The translations under genes were made by a program, and so were the position numbers. The notes under the pieces were generated by a model. It was not told where the DNA came from, did no database searches, and saw only the letters and a program-made list of their open reading frames with translations. DNA of 64,000 nucleotides from contig JAPOXD010000019.1 of the NCBI GenBank assembly GCA_026707285.1, forward strand, positions 1 through 64,000. Direction: 5' to 3'. The stretch is from Chloroflexota bacterium (lineage in GTDB: Bacteria > Chloroflexota > UBA11872). Below are positions 1 to 9,014 of the stretch, piece after piece (the first letter of the stretch is position 1; each line of letters begins with the position of its first letter).

Positions 1-2
1 TG

Positions 3-119
3 CTGATCGCCCCCGTGACGGTTGGCGAGGGCGCGCGAACCAGCGCCAGCGCCGTCGTCACACGGGATGTGCCGCCGGGCATGCTGGCGGTGGGCATTCC
101 GGCGCGAATCCGTCGCTAG
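3..119 (+). CDS. glmU: GlmU bifunctional UDP-GlcNAc pyrophosphorylase / GlcN-1-P acetyltransferase, 3' end only (partial at window edge)
   Basis: Frame-3 translation [38 protein letters not shown] resembles the C-terminal left-handed beta-helix end of GlmU; glmU-prs adjacency is common. Confidence 0.75.
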   Translation: MIAPVTVGEGARTSASAVVTRDVPPGMLAVGIPARIRR

Positions 120-138
120 CGGAGTAGGGGAGGCCTCC

Positions 139-1080
139 GTGGACGGCGAGTTGAAGATATTTTCGGGAAGCAGCAATCGGGGTCTGGCCGCGCGCATTGC
201 GAACACGCTCGGGCGCCCCCTGGGCGAGGCCAGGGTCGAGCACTTCCCTGACGGCGAGGCGGACATCCAGATCTTGGAAAACGTGCGCGGCACCGATGTC
301 TTCGTCGTGCAGTCCACCTGCGCGCCGGTCGACCGAAACCTGATGCAGCTGCTGATCATGATCGACGCGCTGCGGCGCGCCTCCGCCGGCCGCGTCACCG
401 CGCTGATCCCGTATTTTGGCTACGCGCGCCAGGAAAAGAAGTCCACCGGGCGCGAACCGATCACGGCCAAGCTTGTCGCCAACATCCTCGAGGCGGCCGG
501 CGTCTCGCGCATCGTCACGCTCGATCTCCATGCTCCCGCGGTGCAGGGGTTCTTTGACATCCCCGTCGATCATCTGCTGGCCGCGCCGCTGCTGGCCGAC
601 GCCATCGATCGGATGCGGTTGACGCAACCGGTCATCGTTTCGCCCGACGCCGGCGGCGTGACCCGTGCGCATGACTTCAGCCAGCGCGTTGCCGGCGCTC
701 CCCTGGCCGTCGTCTTCAAGAACCGCACCGCGGCCGACAAAATCGAGCACCTGCAGATCGTGGGAGAGGTCGAAGGACGCGACGCGATCGTCGTCGACGA
801 CCAGGTATCCACCGGTCACACGCTGGTGGAGGCCAGCGAGGCCCTGCGGGAGCGCGGCGCACGCAGCGTCTACGGCTGCGCGGTGCACCCGGTGTTCGCC
901 AGCGATGCGCTCGAGCGGATTCAGGACGCCCCGATCGAACGGCTCTTCATCACGGACACGATTCCGATTGAAGACGGACTCATGAACGGCAAAATACAAT
1001 TGGTCCACACGCACGAATTGTTTGGAGAGGCTGTCCGCCGGATTCACAACGACGAATCCGTCACGGCACTGTTCAAGTGA
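139..1080 (+). CDS. prs: Ribose-phosphate pyrophosphokinase
   Basis: MDGELKIFSGSSNRGLAARIANTLG...HFPDGEADIQI...RQEKKSTGREPITAK...VSPDAGGVTRA...VVDDQVSTGHT. The GTG at 139 is a better start than the track's 22, which overlaps glmU. Confidence 0.95.
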   Translation: MDGELKIFSGSSNRGLAARIANTLGRPLGEARVEHFPDGEADIQILENVRGTDVFVVQSTCAPVDRNLMQLLIMIDALRRASAGRVTALIPYFGYARQEKKSTGREPITAKLVANILEAAGVSRIVTLDLHAPAVQGFFDIPVDHLLAAPLLADAIDRMRLTQPVIVSPDAGGVTRAHDFSQRVAGAPLAVVFKNRTAADKIEHLQIVGEVEGRDAIVVDDQVSTGHTLVEASEALRERGARSVYGCAVHPVFASDALERIQDAPIERLFITDTIPIEDGLMNGKIQLVHTHELFGEAVRRIHNDESVTALFK

Positions 1081-1187
1081 GAGCCCAACCGTGGGGTTTC
1101 GAGAGTGGGCGCGCGATCGCGGACCGCGCGGCACCCGAGGGCGTACGCACCCGTCTGTGCGGCGACTGAACGAGGAGCGGATCCTTT

Positions 1188-2465
1188 TTGGATCCTGTTA
1201 GTTGGCTCGGTCTCGTCGGTATTTTCGTTCTGACCGGATTCTCAGCGCTCGCCAGCGCCAGCGAAAGCGCGCTCAACGAGACTGCCCGCACCGATCTGGA
1301 GCCGCCGGCGCCGGACGCTCCGGGCGCGGCGCGGCGCCGTCATGAGTTGCTGACGAATCGATTCCGATTCTGGGTCGGACAGCGCCTCAGCGATACGGTG
1401 GTGATTCTCGTATCGGCCACGCTCACGGCCACGCTCATGGCCGACGCCTTGACGACCGTGGTTCCAAACCGTGCCGGGAGCGTGGTCCTTGCCATCGGCG
1501 CGCTCGCCGTGCTTCATGCGGGATTGGCCCGGATTCTGCCGCGCATCCTGGCGCAGCGGTATCCCCGGACGTTGGCGGAACGGCTCACCATCGTCCCGTG
1601 GGTGATCTATGCGGCATCCCTCCCGGTTACCCGGCTCTTCGAAAAGCTGCTGAGCGCGGAGGAACAAGAGGCCTGGAAGGCGCCCGATCCCGAGGACGCC
1701 GCCGTCTTGAATGCCGTGGAAGCCGGCACGCGTGAAGGCACGATTGACGCCTACGACTCGGCGATGATCGCCAACGTCATCGAACTCGGCGACCGCGTCG
1801 CGCGCCAGGTGATGACGCCCCGGCCCGACATCGTGGCCATGCCGCGGACGGAGCCCGTGCGGACGGCGCTCGCGTTGGCGCACGAACATGGCCTGTCGCG
1901 GCTTCCCGTGTACGACGACGACCTCGATTCCGTGATTGGCATTCTTCACGTACGCGAGGCGAGCGCCGCGCTGCTGGACGGGCAGCCGCCGTCGGACCTC
2001 TCATCCCTCGTTCGTCCGCCGCTCTTCGTGCCGGAGATGCAGCGCGTCGACCTGCTCTTGCGCGAGCTGCGCGCCCGCAACACTCACCTGGCCATCGTGG
2101 TCAACGAGCACGGCGAGACCGAAGGCCTGGTGACGATCGAGGATCTCCTGGAAGAGATCGTGGGCGAGATCGAGGATGAGTTCGACTCGCCCGAGATCCA
2201 GATTGAGCCCAAGGGCGCCGGAGTTATCGAAACCGACGCGAGCGTTCTCATCACCGAGGTCAACGAGGCCCTGGGGCTGGAGCTGGCCGCCGATGACGTC
2301 GACACGATCGGCGGTCTGGTCTACAACACGATGGGAGCGGTGCCGAACCCGGGCGATTCCGTGGCCGTCGACGGCGCGGCGCTCGAGGTGCTCACCACGA
2401 AAGCCAATCGGATTCTGCGCGTACGGGTGCGCAAGTTCCCCGTGGAGCCGTCACATGGAGGCTGA
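1188..2465 (+). CDS. CNNM/CorC-family transporter-like protein (DUF21, CBS pair, CorC_HlyC domain), copy 1
   Basis: DUF21-like membrane region, VMTPRPDIVAM, LPVYDDDLDSVIGILHVRE, LVTIEDLLEEIVGEIEDEFD, C-terminal CorC domain; TTG start. Confidence 0.88.
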   Translation: MDPVSWLGLVGIFVLTGFSALASASESALNETARTDLEPPAPDAPGAARRRHELLTNRFRFWVGQRLSDTVVILVSATLTATLMADALTTVVPNRAGSVVLAIGALAVLHAGLARILPRILAQRYPRTLAERLTIVPWVIYAASLPVTRLFEKLLSAEEQEAWKAPDPEDAAVLNAVEAGTREGTIDAYDSAMIANVIELGDRVARQVMTPRPDIVAMPRTEPVRTALALAHEHGLSRLPVYDDDLDSVIGILHVREASAALLDGQPPSDLSSLVRPPLFVPEMQRVDLLLRELRARNTHLAIVVNEHGETEGLVTIEDLLEEIVGEIEDEFDSPEIQIEPKGAGVIETDASVLITEVNEALGLELAADDVDTIGGLVYNTMGAVPNPGDSVAVDGAALEVLTTKANRILRVRVRKFPVEPSHGG

Positions 2466-2588
2466 CCAGCCTCCCGATACCGCCCCCGCCGCTGCCTGCC
2501 GCCCACGAGCTGCCTGCCGGCGCGGCTGGTGTCGTCGGCCTAGGGTCACGCAGGGAACGCCGCTATAGAAATCCTCGTCGGCCTCGCG

Positions 2589-3872
2589 GTGTTCGTGGTG
2601 CTCATCGCGATCAACGCCCTCTTTGCCGGAGGCCAGTTCGCGTTGGTCGCGGTGGATCGCTATCGCATCGACGACATGGTCAGCCGCAACGTCCGCGGCG
2701 CGCGACCGGTGCAGCAGGCGCTGCGGACGCTCTCGTTCCAGCTCTCAGGGGCCCAGCTGGGAATCACCATCAGCTCGCTGATCCTGGGATGGGTCGTCGA
2801 CGGCGCACTCTCACCAATACTCCGGCCACTGTTGGGCTGGCTGCCGCCGGGGTCCATCGGCGCCGCCACCGCGGCAATCGCGCTGGTGCTGGCGACCGCC
2901 CTGCAAATGGTCTTCGGCGAGCTGGCGCCCAAGAACCTGGCCATTGCACGGCCCGCCCGCACCGCCGTCGTCTTCGTCCCGCCCGTGGTGCTCATCAACA
3001 CCTTGGCCGGCCCCCTCATCCGCTTTCTGAACGCGGCGGCCAACTGGTCCATGCAGCGCGTGGGGATTCAGCCGCGGGAGGAGCTCCCCGGCGTCGAGTC
3101 GCTGGAGGAGCTCCGGAGCACGCTCCGTTGGGCGGCGCTGGAGGGCGAGATCGAGGGCGTCGAGCACACGCTGCTCGACCGGGCGCTCAGCCTGCGCGAC
3201 CGCGCCGCGCGGGACGTCCAGGTCCCCCGCTCGTCGGTCGTCTCGCTGGCCGGCGACGCCACCTACGCGGACTTGATCGAGGCGGCGCGGGACACCGGAC
3301 ATTCGCGCTTCCCCATCCAGGACGCCGACGGCTCGGGATTCGCGGCCATCGCGCACGTGAAGGACGCCCTCCGGGTCGGGGCGGAGGATCGCGCGGGAAC
3401 AGCGCTTGCCCCCGGCGGCCAACCGCCGGTCGTGGTCCCCGAGTCCACCGACTTGCACAGCCTGCTCATCGAGCTGCAACGGCAGGGTCAAACCATGGCC
3501 ATCGTGCTCGACGAGTTCGGCAACGAATCCGGCATCGTCACCATCGAGGACGTCGTGGAAGAGGTGCTGGGCGAAATCGAGGACGAGTACGACCCTCCAG
3601 CCGTGCGGCTGGCGACGCCGACCGGCACCGGGGTGTATGAAGCGGACGGACGCATTCGGGGACCGGAGCTGCTCGAAGCCACCGGATTCGAAATGCCGGA
3701 CGGCCGCTACGACACCCTGGCGGGGCTGTTGATCATGCGCTTCCAACGAGTGCCGGCTGTTGGCGACCGCGTTGAAATCGACGGCTGGCGCTTTCAGGTT
3801 CTCGAAATGGACGGACCGCGCATCGCGCAGGTCCTGCTAACGTCGCCGGCTCGCCTGCGGGATCGCTCATGA
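2589..3872 (+). CDS. CNNM/CorC-family protein, copy 2
   Basis: AQLGITISSLILGWV, VFGELAPKNLAIARP, IVTIEDVVEEVLGEIEDEYD. The frame extends upstream to an in-frame ATA at 2565 (see findings). Confidence 0.88.
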   Translation: MFVVLIAINALFAGGQFALVAVDRYRIDDMVSRNVRGARPVQQALRTLSFQLSGAQLGITISSLILGWVVDGALSPILRPLLGWLPPGSIGAATAAIALVLATALQMVFGELAPKNLAIARPARTAVVFVPPVVLINTLAGPLIRFLNAAANWSMQRVGIQPREELPGVESLEELRSTLRWAALEGEIEGVEHTLLDRALSLRDRAARDVQVPRSSVVSLAGDATYADLIEAARDTGHSRFPIQDADGSGFAAIAHVKDALRVGAEDRAGTALAPGGQPPVVVPESTDLHSLLIELQRQGQTMAIVLDEFGNESGIVTIEDVVEEVLGEIEDEYDPPAVRLATPTGTGVYEADGRIRGPELLEATGFEMPDGRYDTLAGLLIMRFQRVPAVGDRVEIDGWRFQVLEMDGPRIAQVLLTSPARLRDRS

Positions 3873-5200
3873 ACGGCGTGTTTCTCATCGCGGCCGTCCT
3901 CCTGCTCGCGGTGAACGCGTTCATGGTCGCGGCGGAAGTGGCCATCACCGCGGCCGCCGGACGACGCTCGGCCATCGAGGCTGAGGCCGCGCTCGGCGGC
4001 TATCGCGCGCGATTGGCCAGCACGTCGCTGCGCGAGCTCGCCTTCATGCTCACCGGCGCGCAATTCGGGATCACCCTGGCGTCGCTGGGACTTGGATTCG
4101 TCGCGGAACCTGCCATCGCCGACCTGATCGTCCACGCGGTGGGCGACCACATCGACATTCCCGAGAACGTGATCCACGTCATTGCCTCGGCCATCGCCCT
4201 CACGCTGGTCGTCTTTCTCCACATGGTGCTCGGCGAGATGGCGCCCAAGAACATTGCCATTGCGGAGCCGATCCGAACCATGCTGTGGGTCTCGGTGCCC
4301 TACCGGGCCTACGCCAACGCGATTCGGCCCGTGCTATGGGTCCTGAACGGCATGGCCAACCTGGTGCTGCGCGCGTTCGGCATTGCCCCTCGCGAGGAGC
4401 TGCGGGCGCGCTACACCGCGTCGCAGATCACGGAGATGCTGTCGGCCCTGCGCCGCATCGAGGCCATCGACATCTCCGACTACCGGCTGGCGCAAGGCGC
4501 GATCGGGCTCGAGTCGCGCAAGGCCCGCGACATCATGCTGCCGCGATCATCGGTCGAAACCGTGCCCGCCACCGCGACCATTCGCGAGATCGAGTCCCTT
4601 GCCGCCGACACCGGGCACTCCCGGCTGCCCGTGCTCGGCAGCCAACCCGACGACTTTCGAGGATTCGTGCACATCAAGGACCTTCTGACGCGCACCGACC
4701 TGCGGCCATCGTCGCCGCTGCCGGCCGCCATGATTCGCCCATTGCCGGTGGTGCCCGAGACGGCCACGCTGGGCGCGCTGCTGCTCGACATGCGGCGCCG
4801 GCGCAGCCATATGGTGCTCGCCATCGATGAGCACGGCAGCCCGGCGGGCGTCGTGGCCTTGGAGGACCTGCTCGAAGAGCTGGTGGGCGAAATCGCCGAT
4901 GAGTTTGATCGGCAGGCCCATCGGCCGTCGGCCCAGCCCGGACGCGTCGTGGTCGCCGGCAGCGTGCGTCCCGCCGACCTCGAAGACCGGACGGGCCTCC
5001 AGCTGCCCGAGGGTCCCTATTCCACCGTCGCCGGCTACCTCATGCAGCGGCTCGGCGCCATGCCTCGCGTCGGACAGACGGTGACTCACGACGGGTGGCG
5101 ACTCCGCGTGCGACGCATGCAGGGTCCGCGCGTGGTCGAAATCGAGCTCGTGCCTCCGGAAACGAGCTCGGAGGCGGACGCTGGCGCTGCTCGCGCGTGA
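3869..5200 (+). CDS. CNNM/CorC-family protein, copy 3
   Basis: GAQFGITLASLGLGFVAEPA, MVLGEMAPKNIAIAEP, VALEDLLEELVGEIADEFD; start overlaps the copy 2 stop (ATGA). Confidence 0.9.
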   Translation: MNGVFLIAAVLLLAVNAFMVAAEVAITAAAGRRSAIEAEAALGGYRARLASTSLRELAFMLTGAQFGITLASLGLGFVAEPAIADLIVHAVGDHIDIPENVIHVIASAIALTLVVFLHMVLGEMAPKNIAIAEPIRTMLWVSVPYRAYANAIRPVLWVLNGMANLVLRAFGIAPREELRARYTASQITEMLSALRRIEAIDISDYRLAQGAIGLESRKARDIMLPRSSVETVPATATIREIESLAADTGHSRLPVLGSQPDDFRGFVHIKDLLTRTDLRPSSPLPAAMIRPLPVVPETATLGALLLDMRRRRSHMVLAIDEHGSPAGVVALEDLLEELVGEIADEFDRQAHRPSAQPGRVVVAGSVRPADLEDRTGLQLPEGPYSTVAGYLMQRLGAMPRVGQTVTHDGWRLRVRRMQGPRVVEIELVPPETSSEADAGAARA

Positions 5201-5244
5201 CGTCGGCCATTGCTCGGAGAACTGCCGCCGCTTAGGCTGAAGCC

Positions 5245-6027
5245 ATGCCGGAAATGGGACGCTCGCAAACCTATCGCGCCGAGGGCATCGTGCTCGGTCG
5301 GCGCGACCTGGGCGACGCCGACCGCATTGTCACGCTCTTCACGCGCGAGTTTGGACGACGCCGACTGGTCGCGCGCGGCTCACGGCGGCCGGCGAGCCAC
5401 CTGGCCCCCAGCATCGAGCTCTTCAACCGCGTCCGCATTCTGGGTGTCGTGGGCTCGTCCCTCGACATCCTGTCGCAGGTCGAGGAGCTGGAGTCGCACC
5501 CGCGCCTGCGGACCGACCTGGCGGCCTTCGCCGCCGCCGGGTGGTCCGTTGAGCTGCTCGACGGCTTGAGCGAAGACAACGAGCCGTCGCTCGACGCCTA
5601 CGACGCCGTGCTCACGTTTCTGCGGGGACTCGACGTGAGCAGCGACCCGCCGGAGCTCTGGCTCACGGCGCTGGCGCTCATCCTCCTGCAAGTGCACGGC
5701 TACTCGCCCGAGCTAAGCCGCTGCACCACGTGCGGACAGCCGCTGCAACCCGGCGACCATCGCTTCGCCAGCGCGGCGGGAGGCGTGGTTTGCCGGACCG
5801 ACAGCCGTGAACATGAATCACGGCCCCTGAGCGTCTCAGCGCTCAAGGTGCTGCGATATCTCGCGCGCGAGGGGTTCCACGCCGCCTCGCGTCTGCGCGT
5901 GGACGCCGACGTGCGCACGGAGGTTCGTGACATCCTGCGGGCCTACTCGTCAACCATCCTCGAACGCGACGTGAAGTCCGCGCGCATGCTGACGCCGGCG
6001 GCGCCTGGAAAGCTGGCGGCACGCTGA
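5245..6027 (+). CDS. recO: DNA repair protein RecO
   Basis: RAEGIVLGRRDLGDADRIVTLFTREFG...CTTCGQPL...ALKVLRYL...RDVKSARML. Confidence 0.9.
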   Translation: MPEMGRSQTYRAEGIVLGRRDLGDADRIVTLFTREFGRRRLVARGSRRPASHLAPSIELFNRVRILGVVGSSLDILSQVEELESHPRLRTDLAAFAAAGWSVELLDGLSEDNEPSLDAYDAVLTFLRGLDVSSDPPELWLTALALILLQVHGYSPELSRCTTCGQPLQPGDHRFASAAGGVVCRTDSREHESRPLSVSALKVLRYLAREGFHAASRLRVDADVRTEVRDILRAYSSTILERDVKSARMLTPAAPGKLAAR

Positions 6028-6085
6028 CCGGCCTCACGCAGGGCGCGACCCTCGGCGGGTCGTTGCCGAATCGGAAGGACTAGCA

Positions 6086-7390
6086 ATGGCTGCGCCGGAT
6101 CTCGACACGCTGGTCGCCCTCGCCAAGCGACGCGGATTTGTGTTCGGGAGCTCCGAGATCTACGGCGGGTTCGCCAGCACCTGGGACTACGGACCGCTGG
6201 GCGCCGAGCTGATTCGCAACGTCAAGGAGGCCTGGTGGCGCCGCGTGGTGATGGCCCGCGAGGACGTGGTGGGCCTGAACGCCTCGATCCTCATGCACCC
6301 TCGGGTCTGGGAGGCCTCGGGGCACGTCGAGAACTTCAACGACCCCCTGGTCGAATGCCCCGAATGCCGGCGCCGCTTTCGCCAGGATGACGTGCCGGAC
6401 GGGACATGCCCGCATGACGGCGCGACGCTCACCGATCCGCGCCGCTTCAACACCATGTTCAGCACGCAAGTTGGGCCGGTTCAGGAATCGGCCGCCACCG
6501 CCTACCTGCGTCCGGAAACGGCCCAGGCGATTTTTGTGAATTTCAAGAACGTCCTCGACTCAACGCGCGTGCGACTGCCGTTCGGAATCGCCCAGATCGG
6601 CAAGGCGTTCCGCAACGAGATCACGACGGGAAACTTCATCTTCCGCAGCCGCGAGTTCGAGCAGATGGAGCTGGAGTATTTCGTGGAGCCCGGGCAGGAC
6701 GCGGCCGCCTACCAAGCCTGGATTGATGAGCGCTTGGCCTGGTGGCAGGAGTTTGGGCTGGATTCCAGCCGTCTTCGGCTGCGCCCCCACGGCGATGACG
6801 AGCTCTCGCACTATTCGAAGGGCACCACTGACATCGAGTACGAGTTCCCCTTCGGCTGGGGTGAGCTCGAAGGCATCGCCAATCGCACCGACTTCGACCT
6901 CGCACGGCACGCCGAGGCCAGCGGCGAGACGCTCACCGTCTTCGACGAAGCCTCCAAGTCGCACATTCGGCCCTACGTCGTCGAGCCGGCGAGCGGCGTC
7001 GACCGTGCGGCGTTGGCATTCCTGGCCGACGCCTACACCGAGCAGGACGTGCGCGGCGAGAAGCGGGTTTTCCTGAATCTGGACCCGCGCCTGGCGCCCA
7101 TCAAAGCCGCCATCTTTCCGCTGGCGCGCAACAAGCCCGACCTGGTCAAGCTGGCGCGCGACGTTCGAGCGCGACTGGCCGCGTCGTGGCCGGTTTTCTA
7201 CGACGCCGGCGGGTCAATTGGACGGCGCTACGCCCGCCAGGACGAGGCCGGCACGCCGTTCGGTATCACCGTGGACTACGAATCGCTGGACGACCACGCG
7301 GTGACCGTCCGTCACCGCGACACGATGGACCAGGACCGCGTGGCCGTGGACGACCTGCACGGCTTCGTGGCCGAGCGGCTGGCCTGGTAG
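6086..7390 (+). CDS. glyS: Glycyl-tRNA synthetase, single-chain (alpha2) type
   Basis: RRGFVFGSSEIYGGFASTWDYGPLGAELIRNVKEAWW, LRPETAQAIFVNFKNV, IGKAFRNEITTGNFIFRSREFEQMELEYFV. Confidence 0.96.
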   Translation: MAAPDLDTLVALAKRRGFVFGSSEIYGGFASTWDYGPLGAELIRNVKEAWWRRVVMAREDVVGLNASILMHPRVWEASGHVENFNDPLVECPECRRRFRQDDVPDGTCPHDGATLTDPRRFNTMFSTQVGPVQESAATAYLRPETAQAIFVNFKNVLDSTRVRLPFGIAQIGKAFRNEITTGNFIFRSREFEQMELEYFVEPGQDAAAYQAWIDERLAWWQEFGLDSSRLRLRPHGDDELSHYSKGTTDIEYEFPFGWGELEGIANRTDFDLARHAEASGETLTVFDEASKSHIRPYVVEPASGVDRAALAFLADAYTEQDVRGEKRVFLNLDPRLAPIKAAIFPLARNKPDLVKLARDVRARLAASWPVFYDAGGSIGRRYARQDEAGTPFGITVDYESLDDHAVTVRHRDTMDQDRVAVDDLHGFVAERLAW

Positions 7391-7394
7391 GCGC

Positions 7395-8033
7395 ATGAAC
7401 GGCGAGGGCGGTCAGCCGGCGGCGGGGTCCTATTCGCGGGCCGAGCGGGTCATCCTGGGGCCATTTCGCCGCGGAATGGCAGTCGTTCTGGCGCCGGTGG
7501 TGGCTGCTCTTGCCCGGCTCGGCGTGCCGCCGACGGCAGTGTCGCTGAGCCAGATTCCCATCGGATTCGCCGCCGCGGCACTAATCTTGCACGCGCCGCG
7601 CGTGGCGCTGGGGCTATTCGTCGGCACGCTGCTGCTGGACGCCATCGACGGCGCGCTGGCGCGACGAACGGGCCGTGAGTCTGCCTTCGGCGCACTGGCC
7701 GATCAGGTTTCCGACCACATCCGCGAGATCACCTTCGTGGGCGGTCTGGTCGCCGCCGGCGCGATGCGAGGCGAGATCGGCGTGGCATATGCGCTGTTGT
7801 ATCCGCTGGTGAACTTCATGCTCTACGCCGCCAATCGCCACGGCGCCGACGTGCCCCTGGCGGTCAAGACCTGGATGTCCTTCTACCCATTCCTGCTCAT
7901 CTATCTGGCGTTCGAGATCAACTGGCTGGACTACGCCGGCGCCGTGTCCGCCGGATTCATGGCCGCAACGTCGATCACAGCGCTGGTGCTCATGCGACAC
8001 CGCATGAATGCCAACGACCTGACGACCGACTAG
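7395..8033 (+). CDS. CDP-alcohol phosphatidyltransferase family protein
   Basis: LLLDAIDGALARRTGRESAFGALADQVSDH matches the D-G-x2-A-R-x8-G-x3-D-x3-D type motif; multiple TM segments. Confidence 0.85.
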   Translation: MNGEGGQPAAGSYSRAERVILGPFRRGMAVVLAPVVAALARLGVPPTAVSLSQIPIGFAAAALILHAPRVALGLFVGTLLLDAIDGALARRTGRESAFGALADQVSDHIREITFVGGLVAAGAMRGEIGVAYALLYPLVNFMLYAANRHGADVPLAVKTWMSFYPFLLIYLAFEINWLDYAGAVSAGFMAATSITALVLMRHRMNANDLTTD

Positions 8034-8116
8034 TGCAGCGCCATTCCGCCGTCGACGCTTGTTGACTGTCCGGTGATGGTAGAGGCGTCATCCGACGCCA
8101 CCACGATGGCCACATT
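8030..8116 (-). pseudogene. C-terminal remnant of a short-chain dehydrogenase/reductase
   Basis: Minus-strand translation NVAIVVASDDASTITGQSTSVDGGMALH* matches the classical SDR C-terminus (LASDDAS.ITGQ...VDGG). No SDR body is present upstream. Confidence 0.7.
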
Positions 8117-9000
8117 CAGCCCTCGGGCCGTTGCCCTCCGGCGGTGTCGACCACCCACTGCCACGGCCGATAGCGTTGAACCGGCGCATCCGGGTGGGCG
8201 CCGTCCCAGACGATGACCAGCGGCGGACCAAGTCGGTCCAGGGGCGGAAACTGGAACCAGCCGCGCTCAACCGCCCCCGCTTCCACCCGCCCGCGCGGCG
8301 GCGGCACGCCGTGCCCGGTGGGAAAGACCGCGCGAAACTCGACCTCGCCTCGCTGCACCCTCACTCCCGTGCCGATGGCGCTGATCGTCTCGTCGCTCCG
8401 GTTGTCCACGGCAAACAGGAGCCGGGTTTCCTCCGCCGCGAACTCGATTCGCTCCAGCGTCACCCGAATATCGACCTGGGTGAGCGTCTGTCCAACATCG
8501 ACCACCCACACCGCCGGACGAATGCCGAGTCGATCGGTGATCGTGAGCGCCGTCACACGGACGCGAGGGATGAGCGCCTCGCGGCCATCCGGATAGGTGT
8601 GCGGTTCGGTGCCCTCTACCACGCCGCGCACGACAACGAACGCGTTCGCCTCGAGCTCCGGCGGCGCCTCCTGAATGACAAACGCCGTCGGCAAATCGTC
8701 GTTGTCGAAGTCGACCCACACGAGGAATGACGTCTCGTCGCCATCCGGGACACTGGCAACGTCGAACACCCATCCGCGCAGCTCCACCTCTCGGCCGACA
8801 GTCCCCGCAGCATCAGGGTGCGAGACCACCCAATCGCTGTTGGTGAGCGGCGGTTGCCCGGCCAGGGGGGTCGCGGTCGCCGCGGGCTCATCGCCACCGG
8901 GTACGCACGCGGCGAGCAGGGTCACGCCGGCGACGAGCCCCGCCAGAACCATGCACGCCGCGCCCCGGCAGGTCATACTGCGGCGATTGAGCACCGGCAT
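8116..9000 (-). CDS. Putative secreted lipoprotein, function unknown
   Basis: Signal peptide with lipobox MVLAGLVAGVTLLAAC; start uncertain (ORF extends to 9027). Confidence 0.65.
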   Translation of the reverse strand: MPVLNRRSMTCRGAACMVLAGLVAGVTLLAACVPGGDEPAATATPLAGQPPLTNSDWVVSHPDAAGTVGREVELRGWVFDVASVPDGDETSFLVWVDFDNDDLPTAFVIQEAPPELEANAFVVVRGVVEGTEPHTYPDGREALIPRVRVTALTITDRLGIRPAVWVVDVGQTLTQVDIRVTLERIEFAAEETRLLFAVDNRSDETISAIGTGVRVQRGEVEFRAVFPTGHGVPPPRGRVEAGAVERGWFQFPPLDRLGPPLVIVWDGAHPDAPVQRYRPWQWVVDTAGGQRPEG

Positions 9001-9014
9001 CTCCAGGAGGCGCC

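Noticed and set aside
58-1134. Long minus-strand ORF antisense to prs, and many similar long shadow ORFs across the window
   Set aside because: High-GC codon bias produces long open antisense frames; the translations are Arg/Ala/Gly/His-rich with no family motifs.
6028-6085. T-box leader before glyS
   Set aside because: The intergenic gap is only about 58 nt, and no T-box core sequence or specifier structure is seen.
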